Position numbers and translations under genes: made by a program. The notes below the pieces were generated by a model. The model saw only the letters and a program-made list of their open reading frames with translations, ran no database searches and was not told the origin of the DNA. This document shows positions 38,240 through 50,434 of a DNA stretch of 64,000 nucleotides, piece by piece. Source of the stretch: Tubiluchus corallicola (lineage: Eukaryota; Priapulida; Priapulimorpha; Priapulimorphida; Tubiluchidae); the NCBI GenBank assembly GCA_030141605.1, contig JAQGDQ010000238.1:1-64000 (forward strand), written 5' to 3'. Positions within the stretch are counted from its first letter, which is position 1; every line of letters starts with the position of its first letter.

Positions 38240-40801
38240 TTAATTACAAAGTATCAGTCAAAACAAATATATGTACAAGATGGCACGTAGCACATTACCA
38301 AACAAAAAAATACATAAAACACTGATATATGTCATAAACCCAAGTTCACGTACACATCCAACACACTAAAATTTATAACAAAATTAACAATCCAATTTTT
38401 TAAATACAAAGTTCTGTAGCTTCCTTCTATTTACAAAACATTTTTTTTAGGTTACAAACAATTGTTACTATTTCTAGATCCTTGCTCCTTACCAAAAACA
38501 AATATTTGTCAATATTGTTCAAATTAGTAAATCAGGACATATGCTTGAGATTTTAGTGAAAGCTATCTGTCAATTTTATATTTATCGCAGTTTAGAAAAT
38601 GTTGCTCATTTTCAATATCTTACTCTTTGCAATATATGCATACTCGTTGATTAAAAGGAAGCTTTTTTGGGTTATGATGCCTTCCTGTTTCAATAGCTGG
38701 TATGTGAAATAATTACGTAACCTCGATAATACATTACGATAGTATCATTTGGTAAAAGCACAAGCAAAGTTTTAAGACGACGTGTATGCATCGTATAGTG
38801 TGCTCCAACTAATTAATGCTAATTAATTTGGAATAACTATGCATTGCACAATTGAGCTGTAGGCCTATAATACATTGTGCATTTATTTTGATTAGTAATG
38901 ATTGATGAGTTGATGCAAATTGTAGAAAAAACTCTCCAGAATCTTTGAATTTTGAATCCGTTAAGCAACAGTGTTTATGAATTATACCCTCCACGCGGAT
39001 CCCACTCCAGTTGTATAGGACAGAGAAAGGTTAAGCATTCTAGGAAGTTAGGCTTATTTCAATGTTGGCGATAAACGTTAGTAATAAACGTGTGATAAGT
39101 GAATCGTACAATTAGCAAAAGCACTTTAATCCTTATCGTTTTAACGCTTGGAAGCTCCCATTTTGAACGCCCATTCTTCCACAAATGAACGTACAAATGA
39201 TGTCGTTCATTTACTGAAGAAGAGCAGCGCACTGTTAATTTCCGTCAAAGGTATGGTAAGTTTTTACGAAAACTTATATAGCTAATTTTGTGATATTTTT
39301 GCATGATCATTTAGTAAGCTGCAGAAATTTGAATTAGTTTAAGCAGCGCGCGCTTAAGAAAATCCACGATGCCTTTATCAAACGTCACGAAGTCCAACAG
39401 TTAGGTCATAATTTTCAAGTGAGTAGCGGCTATCACTACTCCTGAAAATTTCTATTCAGCGGTAGTATATTTTAAATTTGTGGTTTATAGACAGCTTTTT
39501 TCAAATTTATTTGTTGTATTTTTCTAAATTTTAGTGACAACAGTAAAATAAATCCAACATTCTAAGTGACTTGTCCTTTCCTTACGTTTGCATTTCCCAG
39601 TTTGGGCGTTTGCTGTGTAAATTCAGATAGTCAAGCTTAACCATGCAGCTCTGCAAAACCTGTATTTCTAGGGCGAAATAAGCGTAGGTGACAGTTTCAA
39701 AATAAGCTGAGTGAATTTCTTTCCAATGTGTTTTCAATGAGTACATGTTCAGTTATTACAGGTTTAGCATTCAGAGCCACCAAGCTCCGTACCATTTGCA
39801 ATTCTTGCTTGGTATGATCCTTAGCGGTATTGAAACGTAAAATATGGGCATCCAAATGTGTGGATACGGTCGTAGTTACTAGGCCAGCACAAACCTATAC
39901 ACACAAACGAATAGTTTGATGTGTGCATGTTGTTAGTCATAGATGAACATAATAACCTAAGAGCTGTATTACCAAAAAATTTATGTGTTGTTTGTGAACT
40001 ATTTTATTGTGATTTTATTTAAGCACGACGTACTGTGCTAATTTATTAGTAGATATTATATCATTGTTGATACAAGCAAAGACCACGTGATGTCGTCGTA
40101 AGTTAGTTTTGCAGCTTATCACAAGTTCTTTCTTTTACTTTTTATTTTTACATTATTACTATATTAAATCTTTTACTACACCATTACTCATTTTATGTCA
40201 TTACTGCTTAAATGTTTTTATCATGTTCTGTTTACCAGTAAAGTAAATTTCTTTAAGGCATTGGCCAAAAATGTTCAAAATAGAAATAATTCTAATAGCT
40301 TCAATAATGCCATCGCTTCATTTTTGAAAACCATATTCCAGAGAGAGGGGGGAGGGACGTACCGAATATCCATATAATTATTACATAAAATAAAACGATA
40401 AAACTGCTGGCTTTCATGGCTAAAGGATCAGGCTCCAACCACCTGTACATGTATAGCCTTTAAGTTTACATGTATGGCTACCGTGAAATGAACTACCGGT
40501 CACCTAGCCCCATAGTTGCAAACTTGCAAGAGCGTCGCAAGGGTAAAGCTAGTAATGATTTCAGATTCTTTTTTACTTCTTTCTACTACACTAAATCCTA
40601 TGCGTCCATGATATCAACAAAAGCTTTCAATTATTATAGGCTCATACATGCTTAACGCTGTGTGGTCACACAGGCTCTTGTCGTAAGGGGCAAAGTCGAG
40701 GTAATATTGTTTGTGAATACTGCCAAAAACCCATATGCGCAATGTACGTATACACAACAAAACAAAACAGCCAGTAGTTTCACGAATTTTTATATTTCTA
40801 G
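38240..40801. other. intergenic, local duplicated repeats
   Basis: No gene recognised. Two short stretches repeat neighbouring DNA: 38749-38800 resembles 37913-37970 (catttggtaaaag and ttttaaga words), and 40290-40385 resembles the flanks of the GA tract at 38036-38207. Confidence 0.5.
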
Positions 40802-41060
40802 TCTTTTCAAGAAAAAGGAAGACGATAAAGAAAAGGAGAAAACCAAGGACAAAGAAAAGGACAAGGGCAAAGAAAAGGACAAGGGCAAAGAAAAGGACAA
40901 GGACAAAAAAGAAGTCAAGGAGAAAAGCGGCAAAGATAAAAAGAAGAAAGAGGAAAAAGGAGACGGCGAAAAGAAAAAGAAAAAGAAAAAGAAGGAAGGG
41001 GAAGAATCTAAAGGCAGTGGAAGCGGCAGTAGTAGTTCTAGTAGTTCAGACTCCGATTGA
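40802..41060 (+). CDS. possible last coding exon, Lys/Glu-rich protein
   Basis: A stretch of about 85 residues, frame fixed by the stop at 41058-41060, reads LFKKKEDDKEKEKTKDKEK, several GKEKDK repeats, a Lys run, and an acidic tail rich in Ser and Gly ending SSSDSD. A good acceptor (tatatttctag) sits directly before 40802, so this looks like a terminal exon. I found no upstream exon. Such KEKE tails are low complexity and occur in many unrelated proteins, so no function is given. A poly(A) signal lies near 41502. It could also be chance open sequence in purine-rich DNA. Confidence 0.35.
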
Positions 41061-41879
41061 CGGAATGAATATTTTATACATCACGCAAATCTACGTGCCT
41101 ATAAGTGACTCCTAGCAAACAATATGAGAATACATAATTGTTATAGTGGGAAGTAGCTTTAAACAATGTCAGTTACAACAACACAAAAATCAGATCGTTA
41201 ATCGCCGATAACTATTGTGATCTTGTTTGTTGAAGCATGCTACTACTCCTTACTACTTGTATCTACTTGCATGCTTTTGTCATATAGTGAAACGTTATAG
41301 TAACTAATTATGTAAACTTTATTAATTTTAAGTAGATTAACATATAGCAATATTACTGTATGTTAATCCACTTAAAATAAATAGCTTAAATAATTAATTA
41401 CAATAATGTTGTTACTATTAGCTACTATAAAGCTACTACAATTTAGTAACTAATTATTTCTTGCCTGGTTGTTCTTTTGAAAATCCCAAATGTCTTTTCA
41501 GCAATAAAGAATTTTTACAATATAAATGGAAGCTGAAAGATGAATTGTTGATTTTAAGTAAAGTTTTAAATCCTCACTTTAGTTCGAAAATGTAAATTCT
41601 CTTATTTTGAATTACCAAATTTTGCCTTCCATAATTTGCTATAGAATATACTACATTTTAACTGTTTTCATGTTTCAGTAATAGTGAGCAATATGTAATA
41701 AAATGAGAAATATGTAATCCTTATATGGCGTATTTGACATTCTGCGCTATATTTTGTCATTTATTTTTGCCATTTTGTCAATTTTGTAAATACAATGGAA
41801 ACTGGGCTATGCATTTTCATTCTGAATCGAGAGAACAGCGGCGTGGCAATGGCGTGTCCTGCTGGGATAAAAGTTAAAC

Positions 41880-42115
41880 AACATCGGAATTGATCAGTAA
41901 ATGGATAGGTGACTGCCAGGCTTATTGATCATTCTAGGCATTTTATTTGCCACGCTGCCTTCGGGCTAGGTTGTTAGTCTAGTAGAGAATGAGAGCGAAT
42001 AACTGAACTTGGTTAAGACACCTCTACTGCCTCAATGTCGCATTTTAGGGGTGATCCTTGATCGGCAATTGATAATGAGATTGAGTGCCGGTCCTACCAC
42101 AAGATTATGAAATTA
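41880..42115 (+). mobile_element. 5S-derived SINE, copy A
   Basis: A head with aaatggataggtgactgcc (5S rRNA-like), a body with ggttaagacacctc and a tail ggtcctaccacaag. The last two are shared with the copy at 17832-18062 on the opposite strand. Confidence 0.65.
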
Positions 42116-42119
42116 ATGT

Positions 42120-44453
42120 CAAACTAAGAATGTGTGATAGGTTTGATTATTTGCTATATTTACAAGCAAGTTTGCTTTGAAGGGACAATGGAATAAAGCG
42201 ATTAATTAGCTCTATAATTAAAATAAATATTATTGTGCTAAAATAATTGATGAAAAGCAAATGCATTTGTAAAATAGCACCTGCATGAAATATGTCTTGG
42301 ATTCAGATGATTTTAAATATACTGCCTCAGTATGGTAAATAGTCAAGCGCAGTGCGGCAGACGAAGCTGATTTTACAGGTGATCTATCCATTTACTAGAC
42401 ACACTCGGCCACAATGCTCAGTCTTCTTAGCCACGCATCATGACCGTGCTATACCCCTACCCCAAGATTGTCAGTAGAAAGTGGCGACATCTTTTGCTAG
42501 ATAAAATAGCCTTTACAAAAAATGTTCCCAGTGAACAAATGACAATCGCTTCAGTTGTAATATTTAATTCTTCTGCAAGCCATGAAACGTGTCGTGAGCG
42601 TGTCATTATTATTCGCTTTAAAGTTACTTGCTACATTGAAGTAGGGATTTAACATCGATTATAAAATAACTGACTATAAGCACTTTATTGTTATAGCCTA
42701 TCTTTATATTTGTAGACCTTTTTTAAGTGTTAGGCTATGCCAATTTTACTTCCTCGTGAAAAGATCCAGTTTTGCACCTCTATTGTAAATTGTTTTATGA
42801 TAATTTTCTAAATATGTGTCTGTCTGTAGAATATTAATTTGATAGTACCAATAAAGAGATTTTCAATAATATGTTTTGATTTTTTGAAACAGCAATGATA
42901 ATCCAAAATCAATTGGCCTCTATCTATCTATCTATCTACATACATAATTATGTAATCAGCATTTGTTTAATTTATTTAAACAAAATAAGTTATTTTCTTT
43001 CATGCTTAATTTTCCATTTGTTATTGTCGTAAAACAGTAAAATACACAGAAAGTACAAGAAATATTGTATTTCTACTGTACAATGCAATTTTTTATTTTT
43101 CAGTATATAAAAAGTAGAGATATAGGTATAGGCAGTTAAGCATACTAAAAGTTACTATTGATATATGTACACACAGTTAAACATACTAAAAAATCACTAT
43201 CTGATAACATTATTTTTAAATTTCAAAATGTTATCGCTATATGCCATTGAAATCATTGTATTTAATTAGAAGATACAAAATTCATATTATACTGCAGAAA
43301 AGTATCAGAAGTAATTGCTTTTCACACATTGAACTAGTTCTAATGAGGTACAGCTGAGTCCATGATGTTAGCTGCTCACTGCTTGGTTCCAAGCCTAATT
43401 CAACCATCACAAAAATCTGTAAAAAATACATTAAGTTATGTAACCAATCTAAAATTCACACATAACATGTATTATACACACTTCTGAAAGTGGTTACGTG
43501 GCACTTTTTCATGAAATCCAACTTCATACAATTCAAATTTGTCACAAGGTTTCCACATTGGCCCACAGAACTGTAAAATTAATTGCTTCGAAATATTTTT
43601 AAGATTGTATTGAAAGTGACAACAATTATCAACATTATTATTATTATATTCAAGCTAGAAAGTTAACCAATCAAGCAAGCTAGCCAGTCAGCAGCTTAGT
43701 GATCTCTCAAAGAGGCAAGTTCTACATCTTTAAAGCAAACTTTTCTATTACAAAAACTTTGCTAAAATATTATTGTATAAAAGAATATAAACGAACGATG
43801 AAGTTACCTACCAAGTTTTTAGTGATGCTGAGTTTATCTGATGTCAGTGTCGCAGTGAACCTTCAGGGTGGTGTTATCATCGTTTTCGCACATTGTCCAA
43901 GTATTGGATCATTGACCATTCAGTCATCGACTTCTAACATGTCACAGAGGCAATGCGAGGGACGTGGGTGTCCTGTCCTGAATCAGGGTTAGTAGCTCCA
44001 TGGTGGCGCCACGCACGTTAGAAGCAAACTTCACCAGTAGGCGCTTTCGTTAATGTCAGTGCAGCAACAGCAGACATGGTGAATACATTCTGTAAACAAT
44101 AAACGCACCATAAGAAAATTGGACAGTCTAGCATGGGGAAACTTGTGAAAACCTGTTTCTTAGAGCTAAGAATAGACAGTAGATTAGTCTGCTACACACT
44201 CAGGCCTGCGCAGTTACCCAAGGGCTACTGTCCTTTGTAATGAGATGAAAGTTTGGCTAACAAAGAGTTTAATGTATGACGTTACTGACGACTGTAATTT
44301 CTTTATCTCATATACTGTACAATAAGATGCTGCTAACTAACTTAAAAATACAAATAGATTGTTGCAATGAGCAATAAATTGCAAAGTTCTGCACATGACT
44401 ACTTTCTGCTACGTTTAACAAATTACAAAGTTCATCGTGTGACTAGTTTCTGC
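42120..44453. other. intergenic, downstream of mini-Hes
   Basis: Short (CTAT)n near 42920. Related words (caaattacaaag, caaattgcaaag) repeat at about 44380-44470. The mini-Hes 3' UTR should lie at the right end of this stretch. No other gene recognised. Confidence 0.4.
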
Positions 44454-45237
44454 AATGCGCAACAAATTGCAAAGTTCTGCATATGACTACTTTCTCTCAT
44501 TAAAAACACAGAGAAATGGATTGCTTAGATTTTATAATTCAATAGTTGCATACTGCAGTATACGTACAAATACGTATCCATTAATATAGAATAATGGATC
44601 TACAAATAGTGGCGTTAAAATTGAAATAGGCCCATTTATCTATCTGTATAGCATAGTTTATTTTAGCTCTGTTAACAATGAAAAACATTGTAATGTTTTA
44701 AAAGTTTTGTGTTTTTTCATAGGTATCTTCAATTTCACTCTCAAGACTGGTGGTGTTTTAAATCTAGGTGACAAATTACTGGCTTACCATGGGCGAAAGT
44801 GTCGATAAAAACTATAATTTCTTCTAATTTCGTCTTCTAAACTTAGTTGTATAGCTTGAATGAAGAAAGCTCAATCGAAGAGTACTATTGCACAATTTAA
44901 AGATATAATTTAAATAACTTACCGTTCTGAATTTCGCTATTCATGCTATTTTGTACGTAATTCAGCACCATTTCCACAATGTCAGATTGGCTCAACCTTG
45001 GATAAATAGCTGGGTCTTTTCCCAAATCTTCCAGCACCAATCTCTTCAACTCCTGCAGACTTTGGTGCATCTCTTGGTCTTTTCGTTTCTTCTCTGTTGT
45101 TTTTACAACCTACACGTAGAAATTATCATTAACATTTTGTACGTATGCTGCAGTATTAAATCTAAGCAATACATTTCTCTGTGTTTTTAATGAGAGAAAG
45201 TAAGCATATGCAGAACTTTGCAATTTTTTGCGCATTA
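44454..45237. repeat. 65-bp inverted repeat flanking mini-Hes exons 2 and 3
   Basis: 44454-44518 and 45172-45237 are reverse complements with only a few mismatches (shared word gcaaagttctgcatatg). The loop holds exons 2 and 3 of mini-Hes. One arm is in its intron 1 and the other lies past its stop codon. Confidence 0.92.
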
Positions 45238-45416
45238 CAACAGTATATTTGCATTTTTAAGTACAGAAATATAACTACAATTTAATTATGAGCATCGTTT
45301 CTTTATAATTCCATTAACTACTGTTTAGAAAACAACTAATCAAAGCCGTGACTCACCTTTCTAAGAAACACCTTAATTTGATTTTTCACGTTGTCTAGGT
45401 AAATTTTAAAAACCAT
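44784..45416 (-). CDS. mini-Hes: Orange-less bHLH protein ending FRPW, three exons
   Basis: Coding exons on the minus strand: 45416-45357, 45109-44923, 44836-44784; 300 nt, 99 residues. Exon 1 starts at the first good ATG (MVFKIYLDNV). Exon 2 has a diverged basic region (KTTEKKRKDQEMHQSL), helix 1 (LQELKRLVLEDL), loop (GKDPAIYPRL) and helix 2 (SQSDIVEMVLNYVQ). The loop and helix layout matches HesB. The basic-region proline is Thr, the RRxR core is RKDQ, and no Orange domain exists. The last exon is very short and ends HFRPW, a variant of the Groucho-binding WRPW/YRPW. The final codons (CCATGGTAAG) also form a perfect splice donor. A TATA-like word and a paired Su(H)/N-box element lie upstream. 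It could be a weak DNA binder or a dimer partner for other Hes proteins. Exon 3 is supported by phase and the RPW end, not by length. Confidence 0.82.
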
Positions 45417-45504
45417 GATGAAAACTGGCAGTTGGGTGATCCTTGAGACTTCTGTTAAAGAATTTTGCAACGTGCAAGTGAAATGCCCAGCGCCATGCCA
45501 AGTC

Positions 45505-45845
45505 CTTTTATCCGTTGTGTTTGGAAGCACCTTATTGCACTTTGAGGGATGAAGTAGTTTGGCTTAGACACATAATAATAACCTTTTAGTTGTATTAGCA
45601 GCAGACTTTAATGGTATTAACGTAAGTATGCCTAGCAAAGCGAATGTTTTATGATATCTGTTTTTATCTTAATTAGTATTTTTTACACACTGATTATTCG
45701 CAATAACTTAAGCGTAAGTTTTTATGATTGTTGTCAAATTCATACCGCCACCCCTCTAGTATAATGAACTGGTCTGGGCAGGTGCGGGCAGGTGGCAGGT
45801 GGACGTCCGACTCGTGCGAACTTTCCTCCGAACTGAATTCCCACG
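45505..45845 (-). promoter_or_regulatory. mini-Hes promoter: TATA-like, paired Su(H)/N-box, three E-boxes
   Basis: ATAAAAG on the minus strand at about 45505-45511. Paired site CGTGCGAA (45813-45820) and TTCCCACG (45838-45845), gap 17, with N-box CACGAG (minus) at 45811-45816. Three GCAGGTG E-boxes at 45778-45784, 45788-45794 and 45795-45801 adjoin it. GCAGGTG is a preferred site of proneural bHLH dimers. The word tcgaccaat (45851) also occurs in the HesB promoters. Confidence 0.8.
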
Positions 45846-45861
45846 ATCAGTCGACCAATGA

Positions 45862-48380
45862 GAGCTGTCGTTCTTTGTTAAGGTACAAGGTAGAATAAAT
45901 AATGCCTAAACTCAGACCCGTGTGTCAAAATCTTAATCTTTTTATTGGATAGATCACGTTGACTGCAAATTAATAATAGTGCAGAGCACAGGTCATGTTT
46001 TAAGTATTCAACTTAATCAAATCAAAATCAATTTTTGTATGTGTATTTACTTGCATTCATTCATTTGTTATTTATTTATTTATTCATTTGTTTATTTATT
46101 TATTTATTCATTTGTTTATTTATTTGCCTATTTTATTACCAAGTAATAATTCACATACTTGCTTGACTTTTTATTCATATATTCATGTATGTTTTAATCT
46201 ATTGATTCATTCACTCATATTAATTTCATTGCATTAACTCCAAGGCGTTGAATGGATTAACTCATCTAGATTTCTTCATTTTATTAACTGCGCGAGCAGT
46301 TAATTTGGCAAGCAACGTTTTCTTGAGTGATTAAAAGACACAGAGGGCATTAAAAAGATACGTCTACAGCAGATAAAAAACCCAGCTCGATTGACTTTAA
46401 AAAAGAGTATCTGTGCAAATTTGAATGGACAACAAGAAAAAACACTTAATCAGAGAAAACGTTGCTTTCCAAATTAAGTGCTCGCGCAGTTAATAAAATG
46501 AAGAAATCCAGGTAGGGTAAACCATTTGACGCCTTGGCTGTAAATGCAATGAAATTAATATGAATGAATGAATCACCAGATTAAAACATACATAAATATA
46601 TAAATAAAAAGTCAAGCAAGTATTTGAATAATAAATAAATAGATAAACAACTAATTAAATAAAATAAGCATACAAATGAATGAATGAATGAAGGAATGAA
46701 AAAAAGGAACGAATTATAATGACTACATAATTAAAAGAGCAAACAAACTAATAAACAAACGATAAAATGAGCAAATGAAACAAGTATGGTGCGTTAATAA
46801 GTCATTACACGGATGTAGCTCATCTTTGTATCACCGTCTCATTGAGTAATTGCTTGACTTCCACAAATAGTTGCAAAGCAATCAAAATAGTAAATAATAA
46901 TTTGGGCACAAACGCAAACTGAAATAAAGTTTTATTACTGCAAAATCTTTTCAGCTGTATTTATGTTTTAGTTCTCTGTCAAATGTTATTTAATGCATCT
47001 GGCATGCTAGACTATCTAGAGTTGACCAGTGTCCATGGGAAAAAGATTATACCCAAACTATCCCTTTTGATCTTTTACCAAAAGTCGTTTAATAATACAC
47101 CTATTACTGTGAAAAATATTCTGACTAAGCTGTGTATCTGTATAAATTAATGTATATGGTCCAAAGCTTGAATTTGTCCCGAGAAAAAATCTGTTTTGCA
47201 ACCCACCCATTACTTAGCAAATAATTCTGGAAATCTTATCTTATTAAGACCTGAACATCTAACAAACTGACTAACAGTTTCTTTGCTCAGCTTCTTTACT
47301 GCAAAATCACTAGTATTTTCTTAGCTTAGCTAGCTCGTTGTGTCTTATTTAAGATACATATCATTGCAGACGGTGCAACCCACTGAACCAGGGTCTACGT
47401 ATCTATATATTATATCAATGTTTGTTTGCAGTTCGCGTTGTAACTCCCGAATAAAACTTAGAAAAAATAAAACAAAATAAAATAAAATTTCACATAATAA
47501 TTGATAAAATTTATTATTAAATATCTATTAAATTTTAGGTATTATTGAGTTTGAGTTTATTAAAACCCACTATTCTGTGATTGTAGTAACCACAATTTTA
47601 TTTCTAGTTTGCTTTGACGTCATTGAATTCAGTATATTATTGTTTTATTTTTGAAATTCCAAAACGAGTTGTTTTTATTGTTTTAAGTGATACTTTCCAG
47701 GAAACTCCTGCCTGCCCTACCCACCCCATCCCATCGCATTCCATTCTATCTCATCACATTCCATATTATCCCATCCCATTCGTCTTCATTCGAAGGATAA
47801 TTTTAAATTATTTCATCATTGCTACGATTGATATATCTATACCAATAAATCATTTATAATATTTGTACCCTATTTGCAGCCCCCAAAATAAAATAAAATT
47901 AAGTAGTTTTAAGAACGGTTTTGGGACTAGCAAACGATTAAACCAATGGTGAAAGTAAAGTTCAGATAAATTAGTCAATAAAATAAAATTTATTTTAATT
48001 GACTAGAAACAAATCAAATAAAATCATATTCAAGCCAAATGAATCAACTCCGAGCCAATGAAATCCAGCCAGATCTATTCAAATAAAACAAATCAAATCA
48101 AATCATCATTTGAAATGAAAAGAAATAAAATAAAAAGCATCAAATGAATTATGTATGTTAAGTTTTTAATCATGTCAACAAAAATCTGAAAATTGACCAG
48201 CATTACTGTTTTACTATGCATAAAAATTAGCTTTATGAATAACTTCCTTTAACTTACTAATGTTTACAAATATGTTTGCATTGACAAGTGTAGGCTGGGC
48301 TAGCATAACTGCATCCGCAATCTGAGCCATGTGACTCGAGCCGGACGCGTGATTATTACTATGCTGCAGCCGTCTTTGGA
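45862..48380. other. intergenic with large palindrome and simple repeats
   Basis: No gene recognised. It holds TTTA-rich DNA, the palindrome at 46141-46640, and degenerate (CCCAT)n-like sequence at about 47705-47785. Confidence 0.5.
46141..46640. repeat. large fold-back palindrome, arms about 190 bp
   Basis: The left arm (about 46141-46335) and right arm (about 46446-46640) are diverged reverse complements: cttgcttgactttttat pairs with ataaaaagtcaagcaag, and gcaacgttttct pairs with agaaaacgttgc. Each arm holds a small palindrome (ttaactgcgcgagcagttaa in the left). The spacer is about 110 bp. Likely a fold-back or MITE-type element. Confidence 0.85.
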
Positions 48381-48428
48381 CAGGTGTGTGAAAGTTGTGA
48401 GAACTGGGATGATACCTGAGTTCTCACG
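48381..48428. promoter_or_regulatory. isolated Su(H) paired site with E-box (SPS+A-like)
   Basis: CAGGTG (48381-48386), then TGTGAGAA (48396-48403) facing TTCTCACG (48421-48428) across exactly 17 nt. Both halves fit the Su(H) consensus YRTGRGAA. It lies about 3 kb from mini-Hes and 2.3 kb upstream of HesB-2 with no exon beside it, so it may be an enhancer or the remains of a lost Hes promoter. Confidence 0.75.
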
Positions 48429-48754
48429 GTTCAAAGACCATCTGCCGGATCGCGTGCTAGCCATCGTGTTGACTTGTCCCGGGGCTTAGGAAGAAGGAAT
48501 GTTTATTTGTTGCATCACAAATGATTGCTACTAGCTTACGCAGTCTAACAACAAATCAACACTATCTATTTCAATTCCGATCAATATTAAATAAGAAATA
48601 AAGTTCTTAGTAAGACTTGTAAATAATAGAGGTATGCGAATATTTCATATTTCATGCTATAACTTATTAGAATCTTAATTACAAAATTGTTACTAATAAC
48701 GGTACAGACCTACAATTAATTCAATTTTGACAGCGCACCTGAAAGGCAGAAAAT

Positions 48755-48848
48755 GTGAAAAAGATGGAATGCAGCCTAGATTTGAACCAAGAACCTACTG
48801 CTTACAACGCAGACGTCTTAGACTGCTAGGCCAACGCAGTTCATCCCC
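48755..48848 (-). mobile_element. tRNA-like sequence (tRNA-Thr-like), SINE or pseudogene
   Basis: Minus strand: A-box-like ggcctagcagtctaagacg, stem tctgc/gcagt around loop gttgtaa (anticodon position TGT), and a B box ggttcaaatct. The acceptor stem pairs poorly, so it is probably a SINE head or tRNA pseudogene. Confidence 0.6.
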
Positions 48849-50096
48849 TATTACGCCTGACCAACCAAATTCGGCATTTCCAATGTTAGATCGCTCACAG
48901 TTTCAGTATGATTCAACCTGATAAGATTTATTATTTTATTTTTGCTGTGAAGCCCTTAGGGGTGGGGGGGGGGGGTGCAACCCGTAGGGACCGGGAATTT
49001 AAGAGAACTTGTCAGTGAACAAGTAACAGATTTGTTTTTAATGAAAAATCCTCATATAAAGCTTTTTATTGTTTATGCACACCAGCATTTGGTTAATATA
49101 GGTGTTTATGTTTTAGGTTCCTTATTATTGCATTAGAATTGTCAGATTTATGATTGATTATTGTTACTGTTTTTGAATATTTACAATCTTTAGATTGAAC
49201 ACTGACTTTTGCTGAACTTTCTAATTAGCTTTAAATATCTTATTCTCAATTAAAAATTCTAAAGCTTTTATAATGGCTAGATTTAATATTTATTAATAAC
49301 AATAGGTAGTAATAATAGTAATGAAAAGTGCAGGCGTTCTCTTATAGGTCCTTTTAGTTTCAATGGACTTGTTAACAATTTACTAAAACAAAATGGCTGC
49401 CTTAGAAAACAAATGGGGGGAGCCTGTATATGGCATACTTGAAACAGGCCCTGTGCTGTATACTTTGCACTGGGTCCGAAGTACCCAGCATCCTCCCAAA
49501 GGATGGCAGAGATTTTTGATTAATTTTGAGTCAGAAATTTTCGCGGGTAATTAAGATTTCAATGGGTAATTTTGGGACATTATATTTAACTGAAAATTTT
49601 CTTATAATTGCACTGCATCTTAATGAAAATTTATTAATTTTTTTTAAAAATTATCACGGAAAATAATTTGCAAACTGTTAACTGTGACTTTTTCGGCACA
49701 CACTCAGGTATTGTTATTTTTGTTGAAAATGCCGTGCATAAGTAGACAAATATTTTACACATATTCATAACTACGCTTGATTTACGCTAATTAAGATGTT
49801 TATCTCGCAAACACCTTTCTTTGTGATATTATTGTTTCCGGTAGAAACAAAGTAAACTCATTCCCGTCATTGTTGTTGTTATCATGTTATGAAAATGGGT
49901 GCTGCCGCTGTCGTCACCGTCGTCATAATCATTGTTATTTTGCTCTAGGCAGTCAAGCAGGCATAGACCCAGGCAGGTTGCTAATCAGTGATATGAAACG
50001 TTTGTGTGCAACATTTTAAAACAACGTAATTAAAAAGCATATTAAGCATTCAGTGACAGGTGACAAGGAACTAAAGAAACGTACTGAGTGGAGGAA

Positions 50097-50104
50097 CGTG
50101 GGAA
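50097..50104 (+). promoter_or_regulatory. single distal Su(H) site upstream of HesB-2
   Basis: CGTGGGAA, a full consensus match, about 600 bp before the HesB-2 start. No partner at 15-17 nt. Confidence 0.45.
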
Positions 50105-50434
50105 ACTATGTCAGGTGTAAAGAAATCTGGCGGGATGGCGGATGCATGACGGGGGTACTAAAATGACTAACATTGCACAAAACGTTACTAATCAGTGCAG
50201 TACAAAAATCCTCATTTAAGGTGTCAGTTGTGTTGATTAAACTCATTTTTTCCGGTTCCAAATTTCTAATGGCAATCGAAGTAGTCTGAAGTTATAAGTA
50301 TATTTGAAAGCAGCCCTAGATATACATGCAGCTGTGTGCTGAGGTATGTGGCGTGGGATACTGAAGACACGAGTCTCTGTCATGGTTCTTGCACGTGGAC
50401 AATGCGTAGATAGTATCATGCTTAACTACCTGAG

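Noticed and set aside
40735-41115. 126-codon Arg/Lys-rich frame overlapping the KEKE exon
   Set aside because: Out-of-frame shadow of the same purine-rich DNA; only the other frame is directly preceded by an acceptor and ends in an acidic tail.
45336-45530. Longer mini-Hes start giving 38 extra residues
   Set aside because: The upstream start is GTG, not ATG, and it lies upstream of the TATA-like word; the ATG at 45416 is preferred.
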